From: Artocarpus heterophyllus | Lineage: Eukaryota > Streptophyta > Magnoliopsida > Rosales > Moraceae | DNA: 64,000 nt | NCBI GenBank assembly: GCA_025403435.1 | Contig: CM046350.1 | Location: 22,631,661-22,695,660 of the forward strand | Direction of reading: 5' to 3' | In this document: one piece after another, positions 1 to 10,957 of the stretch | Numbering within the stretch: position 1 is the first letter of the stretch | Layout: the number at the start of each line of letters is the position of its first letter | Notes under the pieces: generated by a model | Seen by the model: the letters and a program-made list of their open reading frames with translations, nothing else | Databases searched by the model: none | What the model was told of the DNA's origin: nothing | Position numbers and translations under genes: made by a program

Positions 1-620
1 TGTTGTTAGTAGTTATGTATGTACAAACCCACGGCATTTGGTTGTTTTTCATATATCATGTATCCTGGTTTCTCTGTGTGATTTTTTTCTTGACGATCCT
101 GTGTTCATTAGCATTTTTACCCCATACAGAACGCTATCACTTGCAATCTTTTGTTTTTGTTGATGCGGGTTAGACACCTGCATTCACAACAGGTGTGAAA
201 TGGTCGCGTTTACTTTAAACATTCTCAATACCTTCATAGCAACAAAACAATAAAAAATCACTAATTTTGGCATTTCAAGCTAAAATATCACTAATAAAAT
301 ATCACGAGTATCAGTAGCATAAACGCTAATACTTCATGTCATGTGCTATTGGGGGATCCATGTGATAAGCTGGTTTTATATTAATAAATTAGATATTTTT
401 AACTTAATATTTCGTGAGTTTTTGGTTCTTTTAATTACTTTTTATTTGTTTTTGTTTCAGTTTAATTGAATTTTATTTTTATTTCAGTTTTCTTTCTAAT
501 TATTTACTTTCCCTATTTGCATAGGTAAAATAGTAAAAATGGACAAAATGATAATTGGAATTAATTTGGACGGCAAAAGGGTGAAAAAAAAAAAAAGTGA
601 AATACGAATTGGAATAGCCC
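1..620. other. AT-rich stretch without a recognised gene
   Basis: I see no convincing coding frame, splice-flanked exon or repeat terminus here. The sequence is AT-rich with poly-T and poly-A runs. It could be an intron, a UTR or intergenic DNA of a gene lying left of the window. Confidence 0.4.
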
Positions 621-862
621 CAAACGAGAACCACATGTGGATAGGAGCAGGTTCGCCGCAGCCGTCCGATTCTCCCCATCAACAGCCCAGACAGCGAGTG
701 CCCGAATCGATGGGCCCCAGTACGCTGCACACTCTCAGCAGTGTCGAATCAGGAGCTTCGCGCTCTTGTGTAGCCCCGCTTTCTTCTAGCCGCCTGTCAC
801 GTGTAACCTATCAACCATTCGTTTCGTGCCACGTGGCCTGCGCGTCACAGCTTAACGGAGAT
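621..862. promoter_or_regulatory. GC-richer patch with two G-boxes; possible promoter
   Basis: Base composition rises sharply above the flanks. Two perfect CACGTG G-boxes lie 32 bp apart at 798-803 and 830-835, the second inside an 8-bp palindrome CCACGTGG. A related CACATGTGG lies near 631, and a GGGCCCC motif (like TCP/site II elements) lies near 711. G-boxes are bound by bZIP and bHLH factors in plants, and paired ABRE/G-box sites are common in stress-responsive promoters. The frame that stays open across this patch (539-898) has no recognisable domain, so I do not call it a gene. That this is a promoter, and in which direction, is inference. Confidence 0.35.
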
Positions 863-2450
863 GATTCCATGTCCTTGATCAGCTTGGGAATTAAATGAAA
901 GGAGAGTGAATTAACAAAGGGGGCCATTACTTGTGATGAGAAAAAAGGCTGATTGGGCTTGACATTCCAGTACATTTAGCCGAGGCTGTAGCGCCTCGGC
1001 GCCCAAGGAAGAGCCCCGCAGCGTGAGCACATGTTTTGGAAAGCTTAAAAATTCTCAATTTTAAAATATTAACGTTAGTCACTCGAAGCCCATTACGTTA
1101 TTAGAGTACTTTAGAGGGGGCCTAGAGCCGGAGAAAAATACCTAGGCAATTTGCCTTATTTTTTATTTTTTATTTTTTTATTTTTTTATTTTTAGGTTTA
1201 GAAAGTTCAAGGGAGAAGATATTTTGAAAATAAAGAAAAAAAGATTGAATACTGGAGAGTCAGGCTTGGCAACTTATGACCCCTCTGCATGGGTTTTTCT
1301 TCCCAATTTTCTTATCTTTTTTTTTATTTATTTTTGCCATTTGAAATATTGGAACCTTGATTTGTGTTTCTAAGGCTTCGATTTAGCCTAATTATGATGT
1401 TTTGATTTTTTTCAATTTAGTAATAAATTATTTTCCTAGTTGAGTGTTCTTTGTTGTTCTTAATGCTTCTAATTAATGAGCCACTAATTTGTTAATTCAT
1501 AATTAAACCAAAAGGAGATTTATGTTTTTTTATTATTATGTTGAATGCCATAAATTATATATAAGGTAGGAATATACTTACATAAGTTGTGTGGTATATG
1601 AAATCCATGAAACTTAACGACTGTTTAATTGTTGTAATTCACATAGCAATATAGTGGGTTAACAACTAAAGGGATTTTTGATGTAAATCGGATAGGAGCA
1701 TCGAATAATTTAGGAATTCTTGATTGTCAACTAAGAGAATAATTTGAGATCAATAAGATAGAATAATTAAAACGGATTAGTTATAGTGAAATTGAAAACT
1801 TAAGTGTTTAGTTTATTGATTTTCCTTTATTTTATTTTCCTTTTTGTTTATTTTTAGTTCTATTTTATTTTTCAAAATATCATCCTATCTATTTTCAATT
1901 ATTTAAGTAATATTAGAGTTAATATAATTTCCGTACTTAGTAGACAAACAATACTCATGGAAACGATATTCTATTCAATTTTTATTACTTGTTTAAGCGA
2001 TAACTTGCTCTTGCCTTGTGCAATTTTTCACAACACCATGCTAATAACTGTATTCCATCCACTTTGCACCAATGTTACAAAACGTACGTATGAGGTAACA
2101 TTGTTCATATACGTTCAACAAAGGTTGTGAAAATATGGTAACTTATGCCTCCCAAGCAGTAATAAGATAAGAATGTCCCACATGTTCTCTTGAGATGGAG
2201 ACCACATAAGTAATATTGCTCATAGAAATTGATGATTGAGGAAAACAAAATATCTAGCGTCTAACTCATGTAACAAATATTAGTTGATAATATGATAAAA
2301 GCTATTAAGTTAAAGAGAAATGCACGCAAATATTTCTTATAAGCAGAATCCTGTATGAAAGGGGTTATAATGGAGACATTCTTATATATTTGAATAATTA
2401 CGAGACTAAAGAAATATTGAAGAGAAAAAGATGAAGGTGACTGTGGAGAA
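863..2450. other. AT-rich intergenic DNA
   Basis: No coding region, RNA gene or element terminus is recognised. A TTTTTATTTTT-type low-complexity run lies near 1155-1195. The stretch ends at the 8-bp target duplication of the hAT element starting at 2459. Confidence 0.4.
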
Positions 2451-2458
2451 CATCAAGG

Positions 2459-3281
2459 TAAGGGTAAACGGCGGAAGGTTTGATGATTTTTGGGTGGGTG
2501 CGGTGCGGTTTTTTTAGATGACGAGTTGGCAATTAACCAACCCACAAACCGCCCACCACATGGCGGGTGGTTTCGGTTTGGTTTTGGGTGGTTGCGGGCG
2601 GGTGCGGGTGGGTTGAGGTAGTTTAGACCTATGCTATTGCCCAATGTAATTTTTTGGACCTTTTTTTTAGAAAGTGAAGAAAATTTGTAGAAAATATAAG
2701 ATGATAATACATAAAGCATTCCCAACAAGTTTGATGCTTAAAGACAGTGACCATATTCAAAAGGACAAATTAAGAAACATAATCATTCACTGCAACAAGA
2801 AACATCAACTACAAATGAAGTGATAAACAAAGTCAAGAGTCCATAAAGATTAAAGCCTATTCACTAGATTCGAAAATAATAGAATGCTACAAATGAAATG
2901 ATGAACAAAATCAAGTGTTCTTTTTCTTTTAGGGCTTTCTCTACTAACTTACTTGATTTGAATTTTGATCACTTCATAAAATAATAGGAGAATTTCCAGT
3001 TTCCAATATGTCAAGAGGCAGCCGAGCCCGTGCATGGAGTGTTGGATTGTTCAATCATCTCTAAAATAAGAACAAAATCAAATAAATGATAATTTTTTTT
3101 TAAATATATAGGCGGACTGGTGCAGGTTGAACCCACTCTCAAAAACTTAAAACCAAACCCGCCCACCGAATATATTGGTGGGCGGGTTCAGTGGGTTGCT
3201 AACGTAAACCAGCTTTTTTCAAGATGGGCGGGTGTGGGCTCAGGCTGTTGGCGGGTATGGGGCGGTTTTTGTACAGCCTTA
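2459..3281. mobile_element. Non-autonomous hAT transposon, 823 bp, with perfect 8-bp TSD
   Basis: The element is bracketed by the perfect 8-bp direct repeat catcaagg at 2451-2458 and 3282-3289, the length made by hAT transposases. Its ends are short and imperfect inverted repeats: TAAGGGTAAACGGCGG on the left, and TAAGGCTGTACAAAAACC reading inward from the right. Both subterminal regions are rich in GGGCGGGT/ACCCGCCC motifs (2485-2625 and 3110-3265), as in plant hAT MITEs. No transposase frame is present, so any movement needed an enzyme supplied in trans. The TSD is intact, but the left terminal repeat lacks a few bases compared with the right, suggesting some decay. Confidence 0.85.
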
Positions 3282-3289
3282 CATCAAGG

Positions 3290-4168
3290 AGGATGAAAAT
3301 TATAAGAAGAAATATTGAGAATTAAATATTATTGACCTGCAATGGGAAGAGATGCGTTTAAATATGCTAGGAATTGCCATACTCGTCAAATATTTAAGAG
3401 TAAAATTCATGCTCCAATTGTAGTTCTGCATTCTCTTTTTGCCCTATGGGCATTTCACACTTGGACAATAGACTTAATTGACCTCATATCTCAACCTTCT
3501 AAGCTAAGGGTCTAGATTTTAGCAGCAACCAGGTGTTTTACAAAATGGACGAAGGCAATAACATTAGAAACAACCATACTTTTTCATTCTTGAACACATA
3601 ATTTTCAGGTTTGGTTACCAAAAAGGATACTTTGTAACGATGGAACCCCGTTCATTCGTGTGCCATTGGAAAACTTTTGCAAGATTTCCAAATACATCAC
3701 GAAAAGTTGATACGTTATTATCCTTGTTGATACTTGAGACCAGCATAACATCACGTGTGGGGTTCATGATGGTCGGGTTCCTCGTCCTTCCAACTCCGCT
3801 TGATCTGATTAGATCTGCAAGAGAAGAGAAGGCCTCGGAGTAAAGGGACATCGTTATAGTATCTACCAAGGGTACTCTGACGCTCAAGTTAGTGTTCTGA
3901 TTGAGAAAAGCAAGGAGAGAGGCAGAGTAGACAAGGGAAGAATGCCTGTACCATTATGGTGGAGTTGTTCCTCCTGTTTATAAAGTTTAGCTTGGATTTC
4001 GATGTGGACAAGGTTTGGTTTGTGACCCAAGTGTACTACTATAGGGAGACTAGGTGGCCAGTGACAAGTGTCATGATCTTTGGATATGGAGGACTAAGAT
4101 GGTGACACATGGTAGTCTTTGGGTATGATTTACTACCATCTTGCAAGTACCATGGAGTTGCTCTCCAT
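3290..4168. other. Unassigned sequence left of the minisatellite
   Basis: No recognisable protein is encoded. A TATAAA-like motif lies at about 3979 in cctgtttataaagtttag, and both strands carry short open frames (for example minus strand 3615-3887) without a domain I know. A 13-bp string, gggtctagatttt, at 3508-3520 recurs exactly at 5516-5528, just beyond the minisatellite. This stretch and the array may therefore form one inserted element, as described in the findings. Confidence 0.35.
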
Positions 4169-5515
4169 GGTTGCTTTGGCCTAGTCAACCACTCGATGCT
4201 TGGGCTAAGGTCGGCCACTAGGTACCCAGCCTAAGGTCAGCCTTTTGGTACTTGGCCTCTTTGATCATTTAGTGCTCGGTCTAAGGTCAACCGTTCGTTG
4301 CTCGGTACCTAGCCTATGGTCATTTGTTTGGTACTTGGCTCTTTAACTGTTTGGTGATTGGCCTATGGTTTATTGTTCCATTAGTACCCAGCCTAATGTC
4401 AACCATTCGGTACGTTGCCTCTTCGGTCGTTCTCTTATTACCCAACCTATGATTAGCCGTTCAGTATTTGAACTTTTCAGTCATTTGATGCTCGGCTTAA
4501 GGTTGACTGTTTGCTTAGTAACCAACCTAAGGTTGATGTTCTATACTTGGCCTCTTCAGCCATTGGCTTAGTAGCCAGCCTATGGTCGGCCGTTCGGTAC
4601 TTGGCCTCTTTAACAATTCGCTTAGTACCTAGCCTATGGTCGGCCCTTTGGTACTTGGCCTCTTAAGTTGTTCGGTGCTCGGCTGCTCGGTACTTGGCCT
4701 CTTCGCCTGTTCGGAACCTAAGGTCGGCTGTTTGATACTTGGCCTCTTTGGCTATTCGCTTAGTACCCAACTTATGGTTGGTCATTTGGTACTTGGTTTC
4801 TTAGGCCGTTCGGTGCTCGGCCTATGGTCAGCCATTCGCTTAGTACCCAGCCTAATGCGGTCGTTTGATACTTGGCCTTTTTGGTCATTTGGTGCTTGGC
4901 CTATATCGGCAGTTTGCTAAGTACCTAGTCTAAAGTCAGTTGTTCGATACTTGGCCTCTTCGGCCGTTCGCTTAATACCCAGCCTATGGTCGGTCATTCG
5001 GTACTTGGCATCTTCAATTGTTTGGTGCTCAGCCTAAGGTCGACTATTCACTTAGTATCCAACCTAAGGTCGGCCATTTAGTACTTGGCCTCGTCAGTTG
5101 TTCACTTAATACCCAGCCTATGGCCAGTCGTTCGATATTTGGCCTTTTTCGGTTGTTTGGTACTCAGCCTAAGGTCGGCCCTTCAGTACTTGGCCTCTTC
5201 GGTCGTTTACTTAATCCCCAGCCTATGGTCGGCCATTCGGTATTTGGCCTCTTCAGCTGTTTGGTGCTCGGCTTAAGGTTGGCCATTCGCTTAGTACCCA
5301 ACCTAAGGTCGGCCATTCGCTTAGTACCTAGCCTAAGGTTGGCCGTTTAGTACTTGGCCTCTTCGGCTATTCACTTAGTACCCAGCCTATGGTCGGCTGT
5401 TTGTTACTTGGCCTCTTCGACTATTTGCTGCTCGATCTTTGGTCAGCCGTTCGCTTAGTACTTCATCTAAAGTCAGCAGTTCGGTAATTGATCTCTGCGG
5501 CCGTTTGGTTTTAAG
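4169..5515. repeat. Imperfect 27/54-bp minisatellite array
   Basis: About 1.35 kb is built from diverged copies of a ~54-bp unit made of two related ~27-bp halves. One half carries TAGTACCCAGCCTATGGTCG; the other carries GGTACTTGGCCTCTTCGG. Halves often end in GGCCGTTCG or GGCCATTCG. Some units contain a third half-unit with GGTGCTCGGCCTAAGG. Both unit lengths are multiples of three, so several frames stay open for 60-110 codons (for example 4636-4920 and 5018-5350) and encode repetitive low-complexity peptides. I regard these frames as by-products, not genes. Arrays like this occur in plant LTR elements and as stand-alone minisatellites; the parent element is not identified. Confidence 0.85.
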
Positions 5516-5717
5516 GGGTCTAGATTTTCAGATGGTTTTCCTATCATTAAGAATTCCCCCACAGCAATCCTGAATTCAATAAGATAATTGAAGCCTTTAA
5601 TAATTTGTTGGTAAAGATTTTAAGTCGTACACTCTATGGATGTCCATAAAGATGGTATGAATTCAACCCATTAGCCATATCTCTTATGGCCCTACAGAAC
5701 TTCTAGTCGCACATCCA

Positions 5718-5935
5718 TCAAATTTGTACCATTTCATTAATATATGGTTCGCAAGCAGTATTCCCAACAAGAATTAGTGTGCCATATGCCAAAATTGGTT
5801 GAATCAGCAGGGATGGAAATGAAATTTTCAAGAAGTATTTATTTAGAACGACTGCAAGAATAAAGAGAAAAGGCCCAAAGTAATATACAACCCTGTCAAC
5901 ATAGCATAGCCAAAGCATAGTAAACTGATCTGACC
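5718..5935 (-). pseudogene. Exon-like island of an unidentified membrane protein (minus strand)
   Basis: On the minus strand a splice-acceptor-like sequence (pyrimidine-poor, ending GCACAG) is followed by an open frame of about 70 codons rich in hydrophobic residues, including the segments YFGPFLFILAVVL and PILAYGTLILVG. It ends at a TGA near 5718. I do not recognise the family. Together with the similar island at 6519-6779 on the same strand, it could be two exons of one decaying or unannotated multi-exon gene. No donor site or conserved domain confirms this. It may also be a chance open frame. Confidence 0.3.
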
Positions 5936-6518
5936 CTGTGCATTAAGTAAAGAAGATCTCATGTTAAAAGCAAAGGACCATGTAATGCGAGGTATGAATG
6001 CAACTTACTTTACCCCAACTCGTAAAGGACCGTTCAATTTAGAAGTCACTAGAAGTAAATGTTCCAAGTTGAGCAATCCTGGCGATGGGAAAAATTCACC
6101 AAACAATAATGTCAAATACATTAGAAAATATCATTCATAAGTTGTTAGTGAACAAGGTGATGATGCTTTATGACCTCACCAGAAAACTCAAGAATTAATT
6201 ATCAAAGCATACATAAATCTTACTAGAAATTAATGTACACAAAGATAGCTAGAGCCTAGCTCATTATAGATATTCTCATTATCAGGTTTTTTTTTTTTTT
6301 TTTTGGTTCTTAAGAAAAAAAAGAAAAGAAAACACATGTTGTGTTCACTCTCTCTTGATCATCTTAACCTTTCACACCCCCATTTTAATGTCAATCTTGA
6401 TGCATTTTGGATATAATAGATGATGTTAGCCTTTTTACGGAAACCAAATCTTAATCAAAAAAAGATTTTATGAAAAAAATGATAAAGCTTCTTTTCAGCC
6501 AAAAAAAAAAAAACCTAC

Positions 6519-6779
6519 TCAAATAAACAAAATAGCAACCACGCTTGTATAGAAGGCACTAGACGAATACCCATAACGTGTTTGATCGATTGGGTACAAG
6601 AAATATTTGAGAACAAATTGAAAATATAAAATCATAGACTGTCTACATCCAAAGTTTATTTTATGGTAACTTATTCCATACCAATTCACGGAATACTTTG
6701 ACACGAGCTGTATAAGAACTTGCCCATCCATATGCACAACTATGGTGATACGTACTCCACTTCCAGGAAACATAAAGAC
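6519..6779 (-). pseudogene. Exon-like island of an unidentified protein (minus strand)
   Basis: Reading leftward, a good acceptor (TATCTTGTGCAG) borders an 87-codon open frame starting VFMFPGSGVRITIVVHMDGQ, with a hydrophobic stretch near its C-terminal end (FYTSVVAILFI) before a TGA. The composition (mixed charged and hydrophobic, no low complexity) looks more like real protein than the surrounding AT-rich DNA. I cannot assign a family. It lies about 0.6 kb upstream, in gene direction, of the island at 5718-5935, consistent with neighbouring exons. Whether the gene is live is unknown; the in-frame stop with no donor suggests a fragment or a terminal exon. Confidence 0.33.
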
Positions 6780-6953
6780 CTGCACAAGATAACCAAATTA
6801 TAGATATATCTTTTCTATCATAGACTCTATGAATTCAATATCATGGAATGCAAGTAAGAAAAATACATACTTTAGTATTTCTTGACTATTCAAGAGACAT
6901 GCTTCTTCTTTTTTTTTTTTTTTTTTTATTTCAACATGAAGCTCCATTGAAAT

Positions 6954-8803
6954 TGTAACACCCCTAAATTTTTTGAATAGAATTAGTTATGTTAAGTTTA
7001 ATTATTAAGTGTGTTAGTGTATTTTTTTATATTAATTTTTAGTTATTTAAAATTTGGTTGCATTTATTATATTTAAAAATTTTATTTTTAGTTTTAAAAT
7101 ACCAAATGATTTTTTACCTTACATTTTTTTCATATTTACGAAAACACCCTTGGGGCTTTTCTTTTTCTTTTCCCTTTCCTCTTTCTTTTCGTCCACGCTC
7201 TCTCTCTTTTTCTCTCAGCCCTCTCTCTTTCTCTCATTCCCGTCTCTCTTTCTTTCTCCCATTTCTCTACAAAATTTCATTTCCAAGCTTTAAACCTGTT
7301 GATTTGAAGCTAAGAAACGGATATTCAAGCCAAAAATCCTCTTCAAAAATGTTGATTTGAGGTTAGCCCTTTTTCTCTCTAAAATTTTGATTTTCATTTT
7401 GAATTTTTATGCATTCTGCAATCCGAAGTTTGGTGAGTTTAGATAATGTTTAATCTAAACTTATAGGAGTTGTTTTATTATGGATTTAAGCTTTATTTGA
7501 ACAAAAATTGATTTAATAAGTTTTTACATTTTTCTTTGATTTTTAAATCAAATGTGAAAATTGAGTTTAAACTTGGGAAAAATTGTTTAAATCTATTCTA
7601 GTATGATTATCTAAGCTTTCTATATGATTTTTATGCTGTGGGATTAGGAAAACAAGTTTTGATTTGAATTTTTGAGCTTAGGGAGATCGAGACTTGAAGT
7701 CTCGGGTCCCCAGATTTTGTCAGTTCTGCAAGGTGAACTTAATCTTTAGCATGCCGGATTCAAGAAGTTTAGCAGGCTGGATTCATATCTTCGGTAGGCT
7801 GAACTGTAGCAGTTCGGCAGGCCGGTCAGAATGTTCGAAAGGCCGAACTGTGCAAGTTCAGCAAGCTGGTTCAGGGTGTTCGGCAGGCCAATTGTAAATT
7901 TTAAAAAATTGTATTTTAACCCTAGTTATCAATGTTTAATAATTCTGAAATGTTTCAAAAAGGGTTATGATTTTGGGTTATGATTATTTTGAGTCAAAAA
8001 GGTACACTGATAATTAAATTGACATAATGATATTCGTTAAATATGATTTTTGATTTTAAATGCAGTTTTTAAACCCTTGAATGTTGATTAGAGCATACGT
8101 TGAATTGATTTAGAGCTTTCGTTATTGGATTTCAAATGAGGTAGGATATTACTATCCCTTCCTTTAGTAGCCCTTTTTAAATTGTTTTGGCCAAAGTTTA
8201 TTTCTTAAATATTTTATTTAAGAATGATTTCTATCCTTGATTTTGAAGAATTGTATTTTGATATTTCTTTCAGATTTTCAAAGCCCGTACGGTGATGTTT
8301 TATCAAGTTGCTTTCAAGTAAGTGTTTTTATTGATTTGTTAAGACTTTGAGTTTTATATCAATTAGAACAAATTGTGAATAATTCTTTGTTTTTGATCAC
8401 CTTTTTTTTTTAAATAACTTGTCTTTAAATAATTATCCTATTAAGCCTTTCGCTCATATTTTTCTATTTTTAAAATTCCCCTTCCAGGTTTGAGAAGGAA
8501 GGAAGGTCCTAGGATCGAAACCTGGCTCTTTAGATTGAATTGGCATTTTCTCAAAAATGTGGTACGATACGTATATTGTACAACTAGTCCCGATGTCATC
8601 GTTTATGTTAGATATATATATTACGATTTATTCTATAAATAATGATTTACAGTGATTTTGTTATTATTATTATCCGTATTTTACAATGTTGTTTTCATCT
8701 TTGTGATTTAAATGTGGTACTTTTATGTATCTTTCTTTACTTATTCTATTTATTTTCATCTTCATTACCCAAGACTTACTGACCCCTTCCCCGGGGTGTC
8801 ATA
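6954..8803 (+). mobile_element. Solo LTR (Gypsy-type, 1.85 kb) with 5-bp TSD
   Basis: The left end is TGTAACACCCCTAAA and the right end is CCGGGGTGTCATA. The outer ~11 bp are near-perfect inverted copies of each other, as LTR ends of this group are. The 5-bp repeat gaaat flanks it (6949-6953 and 8804-8808). Inside are a CT-rich tract (7180-7265), an array of TTCGGCAGGCCGAA-like units (about 7780-7893), and late in the LTR a TTTCGCTCATATTTTT motif (8450-8468). The LTR of the chromodomain Gypsy element at 60.5-62.6 kb has the same three landmarks in the same order. No internal region or second LTR adjoins, so this is best read as a solo LTR left by LTR-LTR recombination. The terminal CA is altered (ATA). 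Confidence 0.65.
7780..7893 (+). repeat. Array of TTCGGCAGGCCGAA-like near-palindromes (solo LTR copy)
   Basis: Five or so diverged units follow each other about every 22 bp (ttcggtaggctgaac, ttcggcaggccgg, ttcgaaaggccgaac, ttcagcaagctgg, ttcggcaggcca). It sits about 0.83 kb from the LTR start, matching the position of the array in the LTR at 60.5-62.6 kb. Confidence 0.7.
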
Positions 8804-8808
8804 GAAAT

Positions 8809-9262
8809 TTTCAAAGACTTTGACGGAGAAAAAGTTTAGGGCTTATGAAGATAAAAGATGTGGGGTATTTTTTTTTTTTTGTTCTCTTACAAAAGTACTT
8901 TCTAATTATAGTTAATGTGGGTGTGGTGTATGCTTTTTTATTTCTTTGAAAATAATGTAGTTTCTATTTATAACTCATGTGGGGATATATTAGTGGGTTT
9001 TAATGTAATTTTAATGTAGGGTATAATTCTAATGAGCATAAATTATGATTTGGTGGGGACATTAATGGATTTAATAGGTGCAAATATGATCACTCATTAC
9101 CTAATAGTATAATTATGCTTGGACAGGCTTCTAGTATAGTTGTCCTAAGAAATATCTCTCTCTCTATGGAGAGAACTTGTAAAAATTGTAAACAAGGTTT
9201 TGATTTGCCAATTTTAGTTCATCGAAAACACAAATAGAAATTGAAATTCACATAGACATGTA
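8809..9262. other. Spacer between solo LTR and Copia element
   Basis: AT-rich DNA with a poly-T run near 8868-8880 and a short (CT)n run near 9154-9164. No gene or element end is recognised. Confidence 0.4.
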
Positions 9263-9267
9263 CAACA

Positions 9268-9717
9268 TGTTATTTCTAATTTATTTATTATCATTTATTT
9301 AGTTTTTAAATGATAATAAATAAATAAAAATAAATTTAAGCGGTCCAATAAATACGTATTTTTTAAAGGGTGTCAACCAAAGGGCATTCAAAACTGTTAT
9401 AACACTTCAGAAAAAATGCATCCTTTCATGAAAGGTAACGTATACCTTGATAGGGGGTGTCTATAAATATCATGCACGAGGGTCCATAAACCGTGCAATT
9501 ATTTTTAAAAATACACCATCTCTCAAAATTGCAGAAGGTTTATAAGAGCCTCTTCTTTCACAAAAACCTTTAGGAATTTCTTACAGAGGTATTCTATTTG
9601 TCAATGGCTGGATGTTAGATTTTCTTTCCTTTACATTTCTGTATTTAGATGATTTTCATGTAATTTGGTTTATGTATATATGAAAATCATAACTCTGTAT
9701 ATGTAAAGTTTCTTACA
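9268..9717 (+). repeat. 5' LTR of Copia I
   Basis: 450 bp, TG...CA bounded and directly repeated at 19754-20210. It contains a promoter-like TCTATAAATATCATG segment (about 9462) and a 3' part repeating the downstream copy closely. It starts right after the target duplication caaca. Confidence 0.93.
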
Positions 9718-9719
9718 TT

Positions 9720-9731
9720 TGGTATCAGAGC
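9720..9731 (+). other. Primer binding site of Copia I
   Basis: tggtatcagagc lies two bases after the 5' LTR and matches the 3' end of plant initiator tRNA-Met in complement, the usual primer for Copia minus-strand DNA synthesis. Confidence 0.9.
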
Positions 9732-10017
9732 GTGGTTTTTCCTCTGCCTCGATATATTTAAATGGAGTTTTAATAGAGTTTTTTAAATACCCAAAAACTT
9801 TGTTGTATTTAAAATCATTTTTTGATGTATTTTTTTTTTTATGAAAACCAACGTTAGAAATCATTAAAAAATTGATTTTTTAACATTTTTGAGTTTTTAA
9901 AACATCAATTTTGGTGCCCATAAGGTATAGAAACGACCAGGTCTGCAACTAGACCCATTTGGGTCAAATTAAAGCGAAGAAGACCCAAAATAATGGAAAA
10001 AACAAAATCAAAGGCCT

Positions 10018-10266
10018 AAAAACGACATGTCATTTTGGCCCCTGAAGGCTGCATTTTGTTACTACAAAACAACATGTTGTTGTTCATTGAGAAAAACGAC
10101 ACGTCCTTTTTACGCGGGCAAGGGTGCTGGTCATTTCATAAAACGACACTCGTTTTCGTTAGTAACAAAACGACATGTCATTTTTCAGGGGCATATGGCT
10201 TTTTTTCTTTAGGTCGAAACAACACGTCATTTTGGGCTTAATGCCCAAAACAACATTGCGTTTTTT
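10018..10266 (+). repeat. Leader array of AAACGACATGTCGTTT-like palindromes in Copia I
   Basis: Between the PBS and gag about seven diverged copies of a palindrome occur in 250 bp. They centre near 10027, 10075, 10100, 10148, 10175, 10223 and 10255 (for example aaaacgacatgtcatttt, aaaaacgacacgtcctttt, aaaacgacatgtcattttt). The ideal AAACGACATGTCGTTT is its own reverse complement. The role is unknown. Leader palindromes could act as transcription-factor sites or as RNA hairpins in the packaged transcript. The short open frames at 10027-10241 are by-products of the repeats. Confidence 0.7.
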
Positions 10267-10957
10267 GGGCAAGAAAAATTTTAAAAAAAAATCCAAATTT
10301 TTTTTATTTTTTTTCAGATTTTTTTAATTTGGGTATTTTGGAAAATTGTTTTTTAATAAAGCTAAAATTAATTATAATGAAATCCAAAATTTTATTATTT
10401 ATGGTTAAATAAAATTTTGAAAATTAATTTTAGATATGTTATTGAATTTATGCATAATTTATTTTGCAAATATTCTTACATGCAAATTCATGAATATTTT
10501 ATGCATGAAAATTAAATGTCTTGAGTGATTTGTATATTTTTAATTAATTTAAGGGTAGCCACATCATCTTAGATTATATTAAAATTATATGCTAAGTTTT
10601 TTAAATTATATTTAGTTAAACAGGCATTAATTGTAACTAATTATGTTTAGTCTATAAAATTTATCCCACGAGAAATTTTATTATATTAAATATAACTGGT
10701 TAGGATGAAATATTGAACTATTTTCTTAATTTATCCACAAGGATTAAGAAATGAAATATAGTTTAATAGTTTCATCATATGGTTGTATGTGAATTAGAAA
10801 CTTAGCCCACAATCAGTTTTTATGTCATATGATTCATAATTTTTGTTACATGATTTACATTGGTAAAACATGACATATAGTTATTAGCTTCAAATTTTGT
10901 GACATGAGCATGTATGTTTGATGTATTGTAGTAATTCAACCTGTTAATTTATCTGAT

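Noticed and set aside
539..898. 119-codon open frame on the plus strand
   Set aside because: Begins in a poly-A region, overlaps an open frame on the other strand, and has no recognisable motif; the G-box-rich patch it covers looks regulatory.
4365..5350. Several 60-110 codon frames across the minisatellite
   Set aside because: Produced by a repeat unit divisible by three; the peptides are low-complexity and shared between overlapping frames.
7054..7360. Two overlapping Phe/Ser/Leu-rich frames
   Set aside because: They translate the CT-rich tract of the solo LTR; the same happens at 22110-22316 and 48325-48583 in related LTRs.
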